Below are positions 1 to 11,006 of a stretch of 64,000 bases of DNA, piece by piece. This DNA comes from Panax quinquefolius. Its lineage: Eukaryota; Streptophyta; Magnoliopsida; Apiales; Araliaceae. The DNA is taken from positions 30,043,544 through 30,107,543 of the forward strand of contig CM035165.1 in the NCBI GenBank assembly GCA_020205615.1, written 5' to 3'. The position numbers were made by a program, and so were the translations under genes. Position 1 is the stretch's first letter. Every line of letters starts with the position of its first letter. The notes below the pieces were generated by a model. The model searched no databases. It was not told the DNA's origin and saw only the letters and a list, made by a program, of their open reading frames with translations.

Positions 1-1129
1 TTATTCATTGACGATGATGGAGATGATTCGGTTGTACTTTATTTCAACTTCAACACATGGGTTTGATAGTAACTAATACACCAAATTTGAAGTTACCAAA
101 GCATACTAGTTCCATCAACTAGTTCGTTCGAAAGAAATGCTAAACAAAATATGCGATTGCATTACTGGCTGAACAAAATACGCCAACAACATTGTCAATC
201 AAATTTCAGATTAGAAGCGTTATTCCACCGATCAATATATCAGATGAACCTTACAATTCTTTCTGAAAATGAGTAAAAAATCTGATGAACAAGGTAAATT
301 CCCACTGATTATAGATATTGAACACAGAATGGGACGCACAACAATCTTGCATAACTTGACAAATGTAGAAGAATCTATAATTCACGATGTAATGCCAATC
401 GAGATCAACACAAGGAAAGAATTGACACTAGTTCCACTAGCGAAGACAAGAATGCCAATTTAGAACGCAATATCTTTGATCGACTTTAAATGGAAATTAT
501 TGAACAATAACGAGACAGACAACATGACAAATCATACGCAGAAGAACGATATGATGATGTAATATCAGATCCGAATGAACGTGAAGTAAAATTACATCAA
601 ACCTATAAAGACAAAAATATCCTATCACAACCTATAAGGCTGCATTCAATCGTAGAAAAGAAACACAAAGTCCAACGAACAAGTTATAGAGACTTTGTGC
701 TGGTGTCGATATCACGATGAAAATTGCAAATGGAAGATGAGAGCATCAAGTTTTGAAAAAACCAAGAGTATGTTCAAGGTGAGAGAATTGATGACATCCA
801 CACTTGTTCAATCAATGTATTGTTGGGAGACCACAGACAAGCAAATAGTGAGTTGGTCAGTGAATGCATAATGCAAAAAATAACAAATTTGAAGAAAATA
901 TACACACCAACCGATATTGTGGAAGACATGATGTCAGAATATAATGTGTCTATCTCTTACCAAAAAGCATGGAGATCGAAGGAGAAAGCGTTGGAAAAGG
1001 TGAGCGAAAATCCACACGACTACTCACTGATCCCATCATGGTTACACATGCTGAAGAAAACAAATCCAGGTAACACTTTAAAACATTTTATTGGTTTTAC
1101 AGCATTAGACAATAACCAATATGATGTTA

Positions 1130-1480
1130 CACAGTAACCAAGACATCATTACACAGTATAATGGTTAAACAGTCACCAACATGTTGCAAAAAGGTTACCA
1201 ATGTAAATTGTTTACTGATTAATGTTGTCATGGTTACCTTCATGTAACATGCTGATTACTGTCTAATGCATTGGTTACCAAGCATGTGGTTACCAAGCAT
1301 TAGTCAGTAATATTATGCAGTAACCAACACAACATTAGTCAGTAACCAATTAAGCATTATACAGTAATCAATATAATATTACACAGTAACCAATACACCT
1401 TTAGACAGTATAACGGTTAGTATGCATGTTTAGTTACTAAATCTTTAGACCATTTGTATACGGTTATTATACATGTTTGG
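1130..1480. repeat. GTAACC minisatellite inside transposase intron 1
   Basis: The intron is filled with a degenerate unit of about 22 bp resembling CATTAGACAGTAACCAATAC, in both orientations. A block at about 1181-1400 is repeated almost base for base at about 9451-9670, offset about 8270, and more loosely at about 9750-9960, at the far end of the element. Confidence 0.8.
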
Positions 1481-2469
1481 CTACCTTAATATGCTTGTTT
1501 AGTTACTAAATGTAATATACAAGTTGTATACCATTAACCACATGAACGGTTACCGATTACTAGTGATTTGGATACTGTATACTACTTGTAATTCTAATGA
1601 TAATGCTGATGTTTCGTATCAGGTTCCGTCACAGCCCTTGAGTTGGAAACAAATGGTTGTTTCAAGTATCTATTCTTTGCCATTGGAGCATCCATTCAAA
1701 CATGACACCATTGTTTTCCAATCATTGTAATCGATGAGACGTTCATACAATCAACTTACGGGGGGACACTACTGATAGCAAGCAAACAAGATGCAAATCG
1801 AAACATTATTCCGATTGCTTTTTCAGTTGTTGACAGCGAAAATGAATTGTCTTGGAGATGGTTTTTCGTAAATTTGAGAATTACTTGTGGAGTTAGGGAA
1901 TGTCAATGTATTATTTCAGACAGACATGAAGCAATTATACAAGGACTAAATTTTGTGTTTCCGGATATCATGTATGGTTCCTGCACATATCATATACTGA
2001 AAAATATAAAAAACATATTCAAAAAGAAAGGAAAATAAGTTAAACAGGCTTACAACGGGGCTTGTAGAGCTTACACTGTTGAACAATTAAACAAACACAT
2101 GGCTGAACTTGATGCCACTGATCCTCGAATAAGAACATATCTGGAGGAAGAGGTCAAGTTGGATAGGTGCACCAGGCTCCATGGGACTATAAGCAGGTAC
2201 TCAAAAATGACTTCAACAGCCGAATCTATTAACAATGCAATAAAATTTATCAGGGATCTTCCAGTGCGTCAATGGTTGAATGCCTACGTTGTCTGGTTCA
2301 AAGATGGTATTTCACAAACAAACAAGCAGCCATTTCAACATTCACAACACTTTCCATAACAGCTGAGATAAGGTTGCAATCTAATATCTTTAAATCAAAG
2401 ATACTTAAGGTACTTAATACTTGATTTAAATTATTGCATCCTAATTTGCATTTGCATTTTATGGAGACC

Positions 2470-3250
2470 TATTTTTTCACTATTGGTTACCTATATATGA
2501 TGATAATTTTAACAACATTAAAAATAGCAGTAATTATTACTGACTATTACTAACTTGGTTACTTACTAATGCTAACTTAGTTATTGTGCAACATTATATT
2601 GGTTACTGACTAATGCTGACTTGGTTACTGTGTAACAATATAATGGTTGCTGGCTATTGTAGAGTTGGTTACTGTGTAACATTATACTGACTAATAGTAA
2701 CTTGGTTACTGGATAAAATTATAATCTTTATTGCATAATATTACTGACTTGGTTACTGACTAATGCTAACTTACTTAATGTGCAACATTATATTGCTTAC
2801 TGTGTAATTATATAATGGTTACTGATTAATGCTGATTCGGTTACTGTGTAACAATATACTTGTTACTAATCAATACTGACTTAGTTACTATATAAAATTA
2901 TAATGTTATTGAGATTTATAATTGTTTCTTTTATATTGGTGGTTACTTATTGACTAACATTGTGTACTAGTTAATTGGTTACTATATATTTGGCATTCAA
3001 CTGTTAATCTGATTGTATACATTGGGTGTTGTGTACTAGTTAATTGGTTACTGTATATTTGGTTGATAAAGCATATTAATGTACACTTGTAGTGATGTTT
3101 TTTATATTCATGATTACATATAAGGTACAATGTGTAACTGTTCTGTAATATGTATGTACAAATGTGTTTTATGTTTTGGTTACTAACATTATGTATTTAG
3201 GTGACTGGTTAACATTGATTTGTTTACTTTACTATATTTATTCTATTTTC
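2470..3250. repeat. GGTTACT minisatellite inside transposase intron 2
   Basis: Repeated TTGGTTACTGTGTAACA and TACTGACTAATGCTGACTT units fill the interval between the DDE exon and the SWIM exon. They are the reverse complement of the GTAACC units elsewhere in the element. No coding potential is seen. Confidence 0.75.
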
Positions 3251-3779
3251 TGACAATGAACATGATTTCAATTGACACACTTAATTTGTGTTGTAGGCTG
3301 AGACATCAAACTTAGTGATTTTCACTGTTTACGATGTCTCTAAACAGTATATTATGGACATCGAACAAAAGACATGCACATGCCGTAAATTTCAGTACCA
3401 TGAGATGCCTTGTCCGCACGCTGCTGCTGTTATGAGCAAGCGAAATTTGAGCTGTTATGATTTTTGCTCAAAAAATTACACTAAAGCAACTTTGGTCGAG
3501 ATATATTCAGCTTCCATCATGTCGTTAGATGACAAAGAAAACTGGGATGTATCAGAAGAAGTAAGAAACATATGTATAAACCACCTAACACAAGAAGACC
3601 ATCAGGAAGACCAAAAAAAGGGAAGTACAAACACGGATCTGAAATCAAAATTCAAAATAAATACAGCAGGTGCCAAGAAAAATAACACAACAGGAAAACA
3701 TGCAATAATCCCCCGGTTTTAAGACCACTAAAAAGTGTCTGATATAGTGCAGTTAAATTAAGAGTGTAAATACATGAAT

Positions 3780-4510
3780 GTATTATTGTTTACTTTGAGT
3801 AACCATTAACCACTTGGTTGGTAACATTTTTGATTGTGTATAATAACCAAATTTGTTATTCATTTATATATTGATTTCTGATTTCAATATAACATTAACT
3901 ATAATAGTAACCAAATAAATACATAACAGTAACCATAACAGTTTTTAATGGTAACCATACAAGCTTGTAACTATCAAAATATTATCTGGTTACTATCAGT
4001 CTCATATCCCTCCAACAGTTTTTAATGGTAAACATGTATAATAAGCATCCATCTCAGACAAGCATTTATAGTAAACAAATAATTACATAACAATAACCAT
4101 AACAGTTTATAATGGTAACAACATAATTACATAACAGTAACCATAACATTAACCACCTAATAACATAACAGTAACCATACCAGTTTTTAATGTTAACCAA
4201 ATAATTACATAACAGTAACCATAACAATGTTTAATGGTAACCAAATAATTACATAACAGTAACCATCACAGCAACCACCTAATTTCATAACAGTAACCAT
4301 ACCAGTTTTTAATGGTAACCAAAACATAAACAACCTATATATCCAGCAACCTGTAATGAAAAGGGTATTGAAGTTTAGGAAACCCATGTATACTCACACA
4401 TGTACATTTAACAGATGATATATGTCCTGATACAATCTTGTAACTCTCTGGTTACTATCAAATCATTATCTGGTTACCCCTTTATACATGATTGGTTACC
4501 AACTGTATAT
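3780..4510. repeat. GTAACC minisatellite between the two convergent MULE genes
   Basis: Units such as ACATAACAGTAACCATAACA recur here between the transposase stop (3722) and the 3' end of the Ulp1-like gene (4732). No gene is seen; the region presumably holds both 3' UTRs. Confidence 0.7.
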
Positions 4511-4731
4511 TTCAAAATAATTGAACAAACACAACTTAAAAGAAACAAAATACCAACCAACAAACAATATCTCTTTCATTAATGGTAATATAATCAAATA
4601 TGTAATCCCATCAACATAAGATCCAATGAACATTACAAAATCATAAACCATACACAAATGTTGTGTATAACACTAAAACACAAAAAAAAATACACAACAC
4701 AATTCATAAAGATAAAACAACAAAATCCGAA

Positions 4732-5782
4732 CTAAACAAAATCTGGAACAAATCTTCTTGGAAATTCTCTATCAGTATCATAACCCTCCAACTGTTTGTT
4801 CCTTGCATGTATATATAGGTTTTTGCATAACTTCTTCCGAAATCTTTAGCATGAAAGGAAAGGAGGAATTTGATTAAACTTCTGATGAATGACATGCTCA
4901 GCAAAACAAATTGTGAACATCCCACAATCACTGTAACAACAAACAAAATATAACAAAAATCAAAAATAAAATCAACCTATATGTAATAATTAAAAAAATG
5001 TAAACAATTTAACTCTTACCCTCGACTTGTTAGGAGAACCGCCTCTTCAAATTCTAACTCAATTATATCATCTTCCTTCTTTGTTATTGCGATACGGTTC
5101 CTTTGCTAAAGTCAATGTCGACCTATCCTTCCAAAACCACTCTTACAAGCGATAAAGTGGGAAGAATGAAGATGTATGGCTCACACATCCATAATTTTTG
5201 TTTGCATGGATTTCCTTCTTGGTTGCAGAGAATTGTAAACAGTTAGATACCTACGATGCACATCAAATGTCAACAAGAACCAATGGTCCGATGATGACAT
5301 ATGAATGGGGAACAACACATAGTCTACATTTTTCCATGTTGTATTGACATCCATAAACAACCCATGTATGTATTCAGCAACATCACCCTCCCCAGACAGA
5401 ACAATTTTGTCTGCATTTTTTTTGTATACTCCTCGTAAAGAGCGGTGATCTTGCTATGAAACCAACAATGCAATGGTCGTTACCCTTATAGAACACTTTA
5501 CAATGTCTTGCCGCTGGAAATAATCTATTAACATTGATGTCTTTGAACCAAAAAAAAAAATTGGATATTAACATTGCTAAAAATGTAAGTATGTAATGAA
5601 TGTAACTAAATAATGAAACCATAACTACAAAAAACATAATTTATTAAAAAAAACTCACATCATCGTCTAACCACTGCCCAGGAGTCCTTAATTTGTAAAA
5701 CCACATTTTTGATGATATTGGGACAGATCTAAATACAAAAGAAGGCTCAATTATATCGTTCTTTCCGGGAAATTTGTCCGTC
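4732..5782 (-). pseudogene. C48 (Ulp1-like) protease catalytic exons, catalytic Asp replaced by Asn
   Basis: Three exons carry the peptidase core. Exon 5782-5659 reads '..TPGQWLDDD'. Exon ~5560-5020 contains 'VDYVLFPIHM..SDHWFLL' with His at 5283-5285, then 'LTVYNSL' with Asn at 5232-5234, exactly 17 residues after the His, where Ulp1 enzymes have the catalytic Asp. Splicing from 5020 to 4930 rebuilds the nucleophile motif RGDCGMF, with Cys at 4924-4926. The terminal exon ends at TAG 4732-4734 after '..EGYDTDREFP'. A stop at 4846-4848 and frameshifts near 5400 and 5185 interrupt it. With Asn in the triad this copy is likely catalytically dead even if the frames were repaired. The family call is confident. 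Confidence 0.75.
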
Positions 5783-5869
5783 CTTCAATATAAAATCATA
5801 TTAGTATACATGCTAACATTAATAATTACCATATTAGTATACACACTACCCAAAATCAGACTTGAACAA

Positions 5870-6060
5870 TCAATAATTAATATACTAATCAACATCTGAA
5901 TTGTAAACAATAACATGGCAACCAACAAATATTAAAATCATAACCATAATCAAGTATTAACCAATACATAACTAAAAGGTAACCAAGACATATAATAATA
6001 GTAACCAGAATATAAAATAATAGTAACCATAACATTTATTTAATATTAACCATATATTCT
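5870..6060. repeat. GTAACC minisatellite in Ulp1-like gene intron
   Basis: Scattered AGGTAACCAAG, TAGTAACCAG and TAGTAACCATAAC units lie between the exons ending at 6129 and starting at 5782. There is no other content. Confidence 0.55.
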
Positions 6061-6128
6061 TTACCGATAAAAAGAAATTTATTTGTTTAATAAAAAACTA
6101 TAGCATTGTTAACAACAAAAATACAAAC

Positions 6129-7071
6129 CTTTTCCTGTTGTTTAGTCCAACTTTAAACCATTGTTCAAACAATGCCTCTTCAAATTTTGACGGCATATCC
6201 ATGCATGATTTGGGGAATGCAAATAGGCATGCAAGTGTTTAACTAGCACCCACTGTAGTAGATAATGAACCAGCCGATCCAAACGCTGCTGTATATGAAG
6301 ACCGCAAAATGGCACTTTTTGCAGGTTCACGGACAGGTCTACCACCAGCTTTGTGGACACTTTTCTCCAACTCATCACACTTAAGTATGTCCTGTGTGGT
6401 CAGAACCATATAATCAAGTGCATATCTGCTTGCTGCTTCATATTTATTCCCCTTTTTCAATTGACATAAAAGGTAATGTAAACAATTAGATTTTCTACCC
6501 AAAAAACATGTAATTAACTAATATATGTAATAACAAACTGACTGAACAATAACCAAATTACTAAAATAAACATATATTACTAGTAACCTAAACAACATAA
6601 AATAGAAACCAATTATTAAAATAATAGTAACCAATAAACAATGAAAATAGATATAATGGTAACCAAACCACAATATAATGGTAACCAAACACAAATATAA
6701 TGGTAACCAAACCACAATATACGATTAGATGTTCTACCCAAAAACATGCGATTAACTAATATATGCAATAAAAAAATTGACTGGACAACAGCCAACAAAA
6801 TAAAATGAACATATTCTACTAGTAACCTAAACAACATAAACTAGTAACCAAATGATAATATTATAGTAACCATAACATATATACTAGTAACCAAATTACA
6901 ATATAATGATAACCAAATCACAATATAATGGTAACCAAACCATAAAGAGCAAGTAAAAAAATGATGTCATGTAATTATAACACTAACCTTGTCACCAACA
7001 TACACAACAATCTCTTTCCCACTGTATTGGTTTAATATGTCAAAAGATGGCATGTTATTATTATTGCCAAT
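6129..7071 (-). pseudogene. middle exons of the Ulp1-like gene
   Basis: A small exon, 7071-6988, is bounded by GTACAG acceptor and GTTAGT donor and reads 'IGNNNNMPSFDILNQYSGKE', 28 codons. The following exon (~6502-6129) contains '..LKKGNKYEAASRYALDY', a low-complexity serine/alanine stretch and, in a shifted frame near its 3' end, 'KFEEALFEQWFKVGLNNRK', then a GTTTGT donor. No known domain is recognised in these exons; they link the acidic segment to the protease core. Intron 6987-6503 is filled with GTAACC repeats. Confidence 0.5.
6515..6950. repeat. GTAACC minisatellite plus local ~220-bp duplication
   Basis: Runs of ATAATGGTAACCAAACCACA occur. A segment with 'CATG(T/C)(A/G)ATTAACTAATATATG' recurs at 6509 and 6747, and 'ACTAGTAACCTAAACAACAT' at 6579 and 6819, so the intron contains a tandem duplication of about 240 bp. 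Confidence 0.65.
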
Positions 7072-7149
7072 CTGTACAAAATAAAGAACCAGTTAATCAT
7101 TAAAACAAAAGACAAATATTACATAATAAAACAAACAAATATGTCTAAC

Positions 7150-7933
7150 ATTGACATTTTCTTCATCAACATTATTTTTTATTTAATGAGGTTCTACAAC
7201 CATAACATCACGTTCAACTTCATTAACAATTTCAATTTCATTTACATCCTTCTTTTCAACGAAATTCAACACATCATCACCATCATTATTCTTAATCAGA
7301 TTTGAACCATCATCAACAACTTCATCAACACCTTCAACTTCATTACCAATTTCAATTTCATTCCCATCATTCTTCTCAACGTCATTCAACACATCATCAC
7401 CATCATCATTCTTATTCACTTTTGAACCATCATCAACATCCTCATCAGGATGGAGCTCCTCCACCATAACATCAGCATCCTCATCAGCAGCTTCATCACC
7501 TTCATCATCATTATCATCATCATCATCATCATCATCATCATAATCATCACCAGCATTGTCAGAATCAAAGTCAGAATCATCATCAGAATCACCATCAACC
7601 TTTTTGTCCCCAACGCCTTTAATCGCGCGTATCTCATCTCTAATAATGGACCTAAGGTCCCTGCATAACTGAGCATGTAAAAGCTGCATTTCATCTTTAA
7701 TATCAGTTCACAACTATCCAACTTCTTTCTTCAATTCAGAAACTTTCTTTTCCAATGGCCTAAACCGTGCATCAATTGCCTCTTTAACAACAGATAAATC
7801 AACACCAATGTTGTCAGCCTTCACTTTTTTTTTCTACTTTCTTGTCACCATTCTTCCCATTAAAAAAGTGAAACCTGCCCAAATCAAGCCGATCCTTCTC
7901 CTCGACCGTGGGAATCAAACTTTTTATCCTCAG
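7150..7933 (-). pseudogene. acidic Asp/Glu-rich linker exon of the Ulp1-like gene
   Basis: After a splice acceptor at 7935-7934 the exon reads 'LRIKSLIPTVEEKDRLDL', a segment commonly found behind DUF1985, then a Lys/Glu stretch. From 7689 an Asp-rich tract is encoded partly by a GAT microsatellite (7505-7540). It is followed by two copies of a ~40-residue acidic block, 'VDDGS..KN(D/N)DGDDVLN..EK', at about 7450-7320 and 7320-7200, showing an internal duplication. The reading frame is open from 7689 to 7183 despite the microsatellite. Acidic linkers of this kind occur in related plant proteins; no catalytic function is implied. Confidence 0.6.
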
Positions 7934-8014
7934 CTGAAAAATAATAAATACACTTTAGTATATCATCTAACAAACAATGTACAATTACAGAGAAATAAAT
8001 AGTAAATAAAGAAT

Positions 8015-8340
8015 CATAAAACATAATCAGTAACCAAATACATATATACAGGTAACCAAATGTATAATAAGTAGTAACCAAATAAATGTATAAAGGTAAC
8101 CAAATATGTATATTCGGGTAACCAACAACATTGTTATCGATGAATCGAATGTAATCTAATCGATGAACCAGTATGTGAATATTCAAGTAACCAAAAACAT
8201 TTTTATTATTAACATGCATATAAAATAATCAGTAACCAAATGTGTATATAAAGGTAACTAACTACTTTATTGATAGTAAACTTCACATAATATTTTCAGT
8301 AACCAATTATATAACTAAAGGTAACCAAATTACATTCTTA
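8015..8340. repeat. GTAACC minisatellite in Ulp1-like gene intron
   Basis: Units like AATAAATGTATAAAGGTAACC recur in the intron between 8357 and 7934. No coding sequence is seen. Confidence 0.6.
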
Positions 8341-8357
8341 GTAGTAAAACAGCATAC

Positions 8358-9219
8358 CTGTCCGGAACGAAAAAACTAAATCATTCAACTTGTCATTTGA
8401 AAGGGGCTTCATTAGCTCCTTCCATCTAAATAAACGGACATCTGACGGATGCTCGTCATTGCATATACCCCGAGTTTTGAATGTCGAAATAGTTTCAAAC
8501 ATAAAAACTTGGAATACATAAGGAATCCCAACTTGTACAATTTGGTGTAATGATCCATGTAAAAATTATATGTTGAAGCACCATTCCTTCCTTTCTTCAA
8601 ACGCCCCTTCAAAGCATTGTACAAAGAGTACTTTGTCATCTCAAACGCGATTTCCCCAAGGAAAACTACTAACATCACCATAACACAAAAATTAACCATT
8701 GCCCCATCCACGTAATTTTGAAAAGCTGTGGACATAATGAAATTAAAGACCAAAAAATCATTGACATCTTAATAGCCTCGTCATCATCATCAAAAGCGCC
8801 TTCCTATATACCCTACCTATACTACTACGTGTCGCTCACGTTTCCGTCCCCAAAAACTTACCAATAAGCATATTCTCCATACCTTTATATGCAGTTATAT
8901 CATCCTCACCTTGCCATCTCAACCCAGAGATCAGACAAAACTCAGGCAAACCAAACCTGACCCTTTTCTCCCCGAACAAAAACCACATTTCACTGTCATC
9001 CCTCTGGTGAACCTCCCTTACAAGAGCGTGGTGAATAATCTGGGAATACATTTGGTGCTCCCCAAACTCCAGAAAATTCCCAAAACATGTTGCCTTAAAC
9101 TTATCCAGTTGACTCTGATTTAATTTATTGGCAATAATGCTGGGGACTTCCATGTCGCACCAATATATAACTTTTCCAGTGAATTTTCTGTTGCATTCCT
9201 CATAGTACAGATCCCATAA
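8358..9219 (-). pseudogene. DUF1985 exon of the Ulp1-like gene
   Basis: The exon opens after the acceptor TTGCAG (9222-9220) with 'LWDLYYEECNRKF' and continues 'FGNFLEFGEHQMYSQIIHHA' and 'GEKRVRFGLPEFCLISGLRW'. That last phrase is the hallmark of DUF1985, a plant-specific domain at the N terminus of Ulp1-like transposon proteins. After a frameshift near 8830-8750 the homologous frame resumes ('DDDDEAIKMSMIFW') and another shift near 8450 leads to '..VRLFRWKELMKPLSNDKL'. The donor is at 8357 (GTATGC). The domain call is strong from motif recognition. Confidence 0.75.
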
Positions 9220-9239
9220 CTGCAAGTAAACAAAATCAG

Positions 9240-10080
9240 ATTTACAAAGTTAACCAACCAATCATATGATAGTAACCAAAACAACATAGACAAGTAACCA
9301 AAATAGCATTAGTCAGTAACTAAGACAACATTAATCAATAACCAATTCAGCATTAGACAGTAACCAAGACAACATTACACAATATAAGGGTTAGACAGAA
9401 ACCAAGACGGCATTAGACAGTAACCAAGATAGCATTATACAGTAAACAACATGTTGAAAGAAGGTTACCAATGTAAATTGTTTACTGATTAATGTTATCT
9501 TGGTTACCTTCATACAACATGCTGGTTACTGTCTAATGCATTGGTTACCAAGCATGTGGTTACCAAGTATTAGTCAGTAATATTATGCAGTAACCAAAAC
9601 AACATTAGTCAGTAACCCATTCAGCATTATACAGTAACCAATACAATGTTACACAGTAACCAATACAGCTTTAGACAATATAATTGTTACACAAAGAATT
9701 CAAGACATCATTAGACGAAGAACTAATACAACATTAGGCGAAGAATCAAAGATGTTTGCGTGAAGGTAACCAATGTAAATTAGTTACTGATTAATGCTAT
9801 TTTGGTTACCTTCATGCAACATGTTGGTTACTGTCTAATGCATTGGTTACCAAGCATGTGGTTACCAAGCATTAATCATTAATATTATGCAGTAACCAAA
9901 ACAGTAATTAGTCAGTAACCAATTAAGTATTATACAGTAACCAATATAATGTTGCACAGTAACCAATACAACCTTAGACAGTAACCAATACAACATTAGA
10001 CAGTAACCAAAACATCATTAGACAGTAACCAAAACAGTATTAAACATTATAATGTTACCCAAAAACCAATACATCATACC
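9240..10080. repeat. GTAACC minisatellite in first intron of Ulp1-like gene
   Basis: This is the densest array, based on CATTAGACAGTAACCAATAC. It contains two tandem copies (about 9440-9700 and 9740-10000) of the same ~220-bp module found in transposase intron 1. Both copies lie in the same plus-strand orientation as the transposase copy although the two host genes run in opposite directions. Confidence 0.8.
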
Positions 10081-10139
10081 AAAATCTAACACCAAACATT
10101 TATATGATCGTAACAATAACAAAATTTAAATTAACACAC

Positions 10140-10410
10140 CTTTAAAATTCTTTGAGTTGGAATTATCTTCTGGATAAGCACTTGACCTTCATTCTTAACA
10201 GGGACATCAAAATCAGAATCTAATTGCACTTCGAAATGTTTGATATCACTATGTATCACCAAACTATTCTCATTCTTTCTCGATTTATTACCTACATCCT
10301 TCCCCTTTCCCTTTCCCTTGCTCTCTCACAACAAACTTCTTCAAGTCCTTAACAGAATCACCCTCCATGATTCTTTTCCTCTTTCCATCCTTCTTCATTG
10401 TATCAACCAT
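10140..10410 (-). pseudogene. first coding exon of the Ulp1-like gene
   Basis: An ATG at 10410-10408 begins 'MVDTMKKDGKRKRIMEGDSV', a basic, probably nuclear-localising N terminus. A G-run near 10310 carries one surplus base; beyond it the frame continues 'DVGNKSRKNENSLVIHSD' to 'QRILK' and the donor GTGTGT at 10139. Joining AAG to TTATGG at 9219 preserves phase 0 and leads directly into the DUF1985 exon, which supports this small exon. The surplus G could be a sequencing error or a real mutation. Confidence 0.5.
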
Positions 10411-10539
10411 TCTATACAAAACATAAAAACAACACAAACCCAAACAATGAATACTCCATTCTGTTAATAAACTACTTTAATATATAATACATTAAACTAT
10501 TAAAAAAAATACTCACTTGAAGCAATAATAAACACCAGA

Positions 10540-11006
10540 GTCGATCAATGGAGAAAAATAGCCCAATCGAACGGAATCGCAATGAAATGACGATAACAAC
10601 GATGATGATTTAACAACTAAACGAATATGATAACGAGTAAAGATCACGAACGAGCAGAGGAGATGAAGAACGAACAAATTAAATCACCGAAAACAATCGA
10701 TAGAGATGAAGAACGAACGAACAGAGGAGAGAAACAAGGGTTTCAGAATGCAGAAGGGTTTGGTAACTGAAGAGTCCCAAACAAATGATAGATGATGATT
10801 ATCACGCGTTTCAAAAAAAATAACATTTTGCCATGTCAGCCCATTAATATTAATCTCTTAAATTAAGGACTTCTAATTATATTAGTATTGTAAATATATA
10901 TGATGAAGTGTCATATTTTTGTAATTATTTTATGAATGTATGATTTTTGTAATTACTTTTATAAATGTACTATAATATGTAATTGTTCCTATTTTTTTTT
11001 TTTGGG
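10540..11006. other. right subterminal region of the MULE, no gene
   Basis: Contains purine-rich AACGAACAGAGGAGAGA-type leader sequence upstream of the Ulp1-like gene, then AT-rich DNA with two near-identical ~30-bp units ending TTTTTGTAATTA..TATGAATGTA (10915-10975) and a T-run. It could include the right terminal inverted repeat, but the left partner is outside the window. Confidence 0.3.

Larger units (their letters stand above)
1..3722 (+). pseudogene. MuDR-type MULE transposase (mudrA-like), three visible exon blocks, frameshifted
   Basis: This would encode the DDE transposase that cuts and pastes the element in the nucleus. An N-terminal zinc-binding segment (698-748) reads C-x11-CKW..RAS, followed after a frameshift near 770-800 by the 'HTC..' and 'YTPTDIVEDM' region (to 1069). 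Intron 1 runs 1070-1622 (GTAAC..AG); joining gives an unbroken 'NPG-SV' junction typical of MULEs. Exon 2 (1623-2409) holds the DDE core: VIDETF with Asp at 1733, IISDRHEAI with Asp at 1919, CTYH, and an AES-N motif with Glu at 2222. Intron 2 is 2410-3296. Exon 3 (3297-3722) holds a SWIM zinc finger, CTC..C.H, at 3375-3419. Breaks: in-frame TGA at 1703, TAA at 2036 and a frameshift near 2310-2344. The start is uncertain; 269-463 may be N-terminal coding. The fold assignment is firm; the exon model is inferred. Confidence 0.8.
4732..10410 (-). pseudogene. Kaonashi Ulp1-like gene: DUF1985 domain, acidic linker, C48 cysteine protease domain
   Basis: This would encode a SUMO-protease-like (C48) protein with an N-terminal DUF1985, the second gene of Kaonashi MULEs; its role in the element is not known. 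Exons that I can place on the minus strand: 10410-10140, 9219-8358, 7933-~7150, 7071-6988, ~6502-6129, 5782-5659, ~5560-5020 and 4930-4732. Several junctions keep phase, for example AAG|TTATGG between the first two. Breaks include a one-base frameshift in a G run near 10310, shifts near 8830-8750, 8450 and 5400, and an in-frame TAA at 4846-4848. The intact gene would be about 900 codons, within the range expected for plant proteins of this class. Homology is clear; the complete exon model is provisional. Confidence 0.7.
1..11000. mobile_element. Kaonashi-type Mutator-like DNA transposon (MULE), decayed, left end outside window
   Basis: A MuDR-type transposase on the plus strand and an Ulp1-like/DUF1985 gene on the minus strand converge tail to tail, which is the organisation known for plant Kaonashi MULEs. 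Introns and the space between the genes carry the same GTAACC-type minisatellite, so the interval behaves as one unit. The left terminus is not in the window: base 1 already lies upstream of, or in, the transposase N-terminal region. The right terminus is not defined; I place it loosely between the Ulp1-like leader (about 10540) and the unrelated foldback repeat at 11007. No terminal inverted repeat or 9-bp target duplication could be paired. Both genes have stops and frameshifts, so the element is probably non-mobile. Confidence 0.7.

Noticed and set aside
7450..7668. Plus-strand open frame with a long Ile run
   Set aside because: It is the complement of the GAT microsatellite in the acidic linker exon; no other coding signal.
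1130..10080. GGTTAC/GTAACC repeats as interstitial telomeric repeats
   Set aside because: The unit is about 22 bp and does not contain TTTAGGG arrays; it is confined to the MULE.
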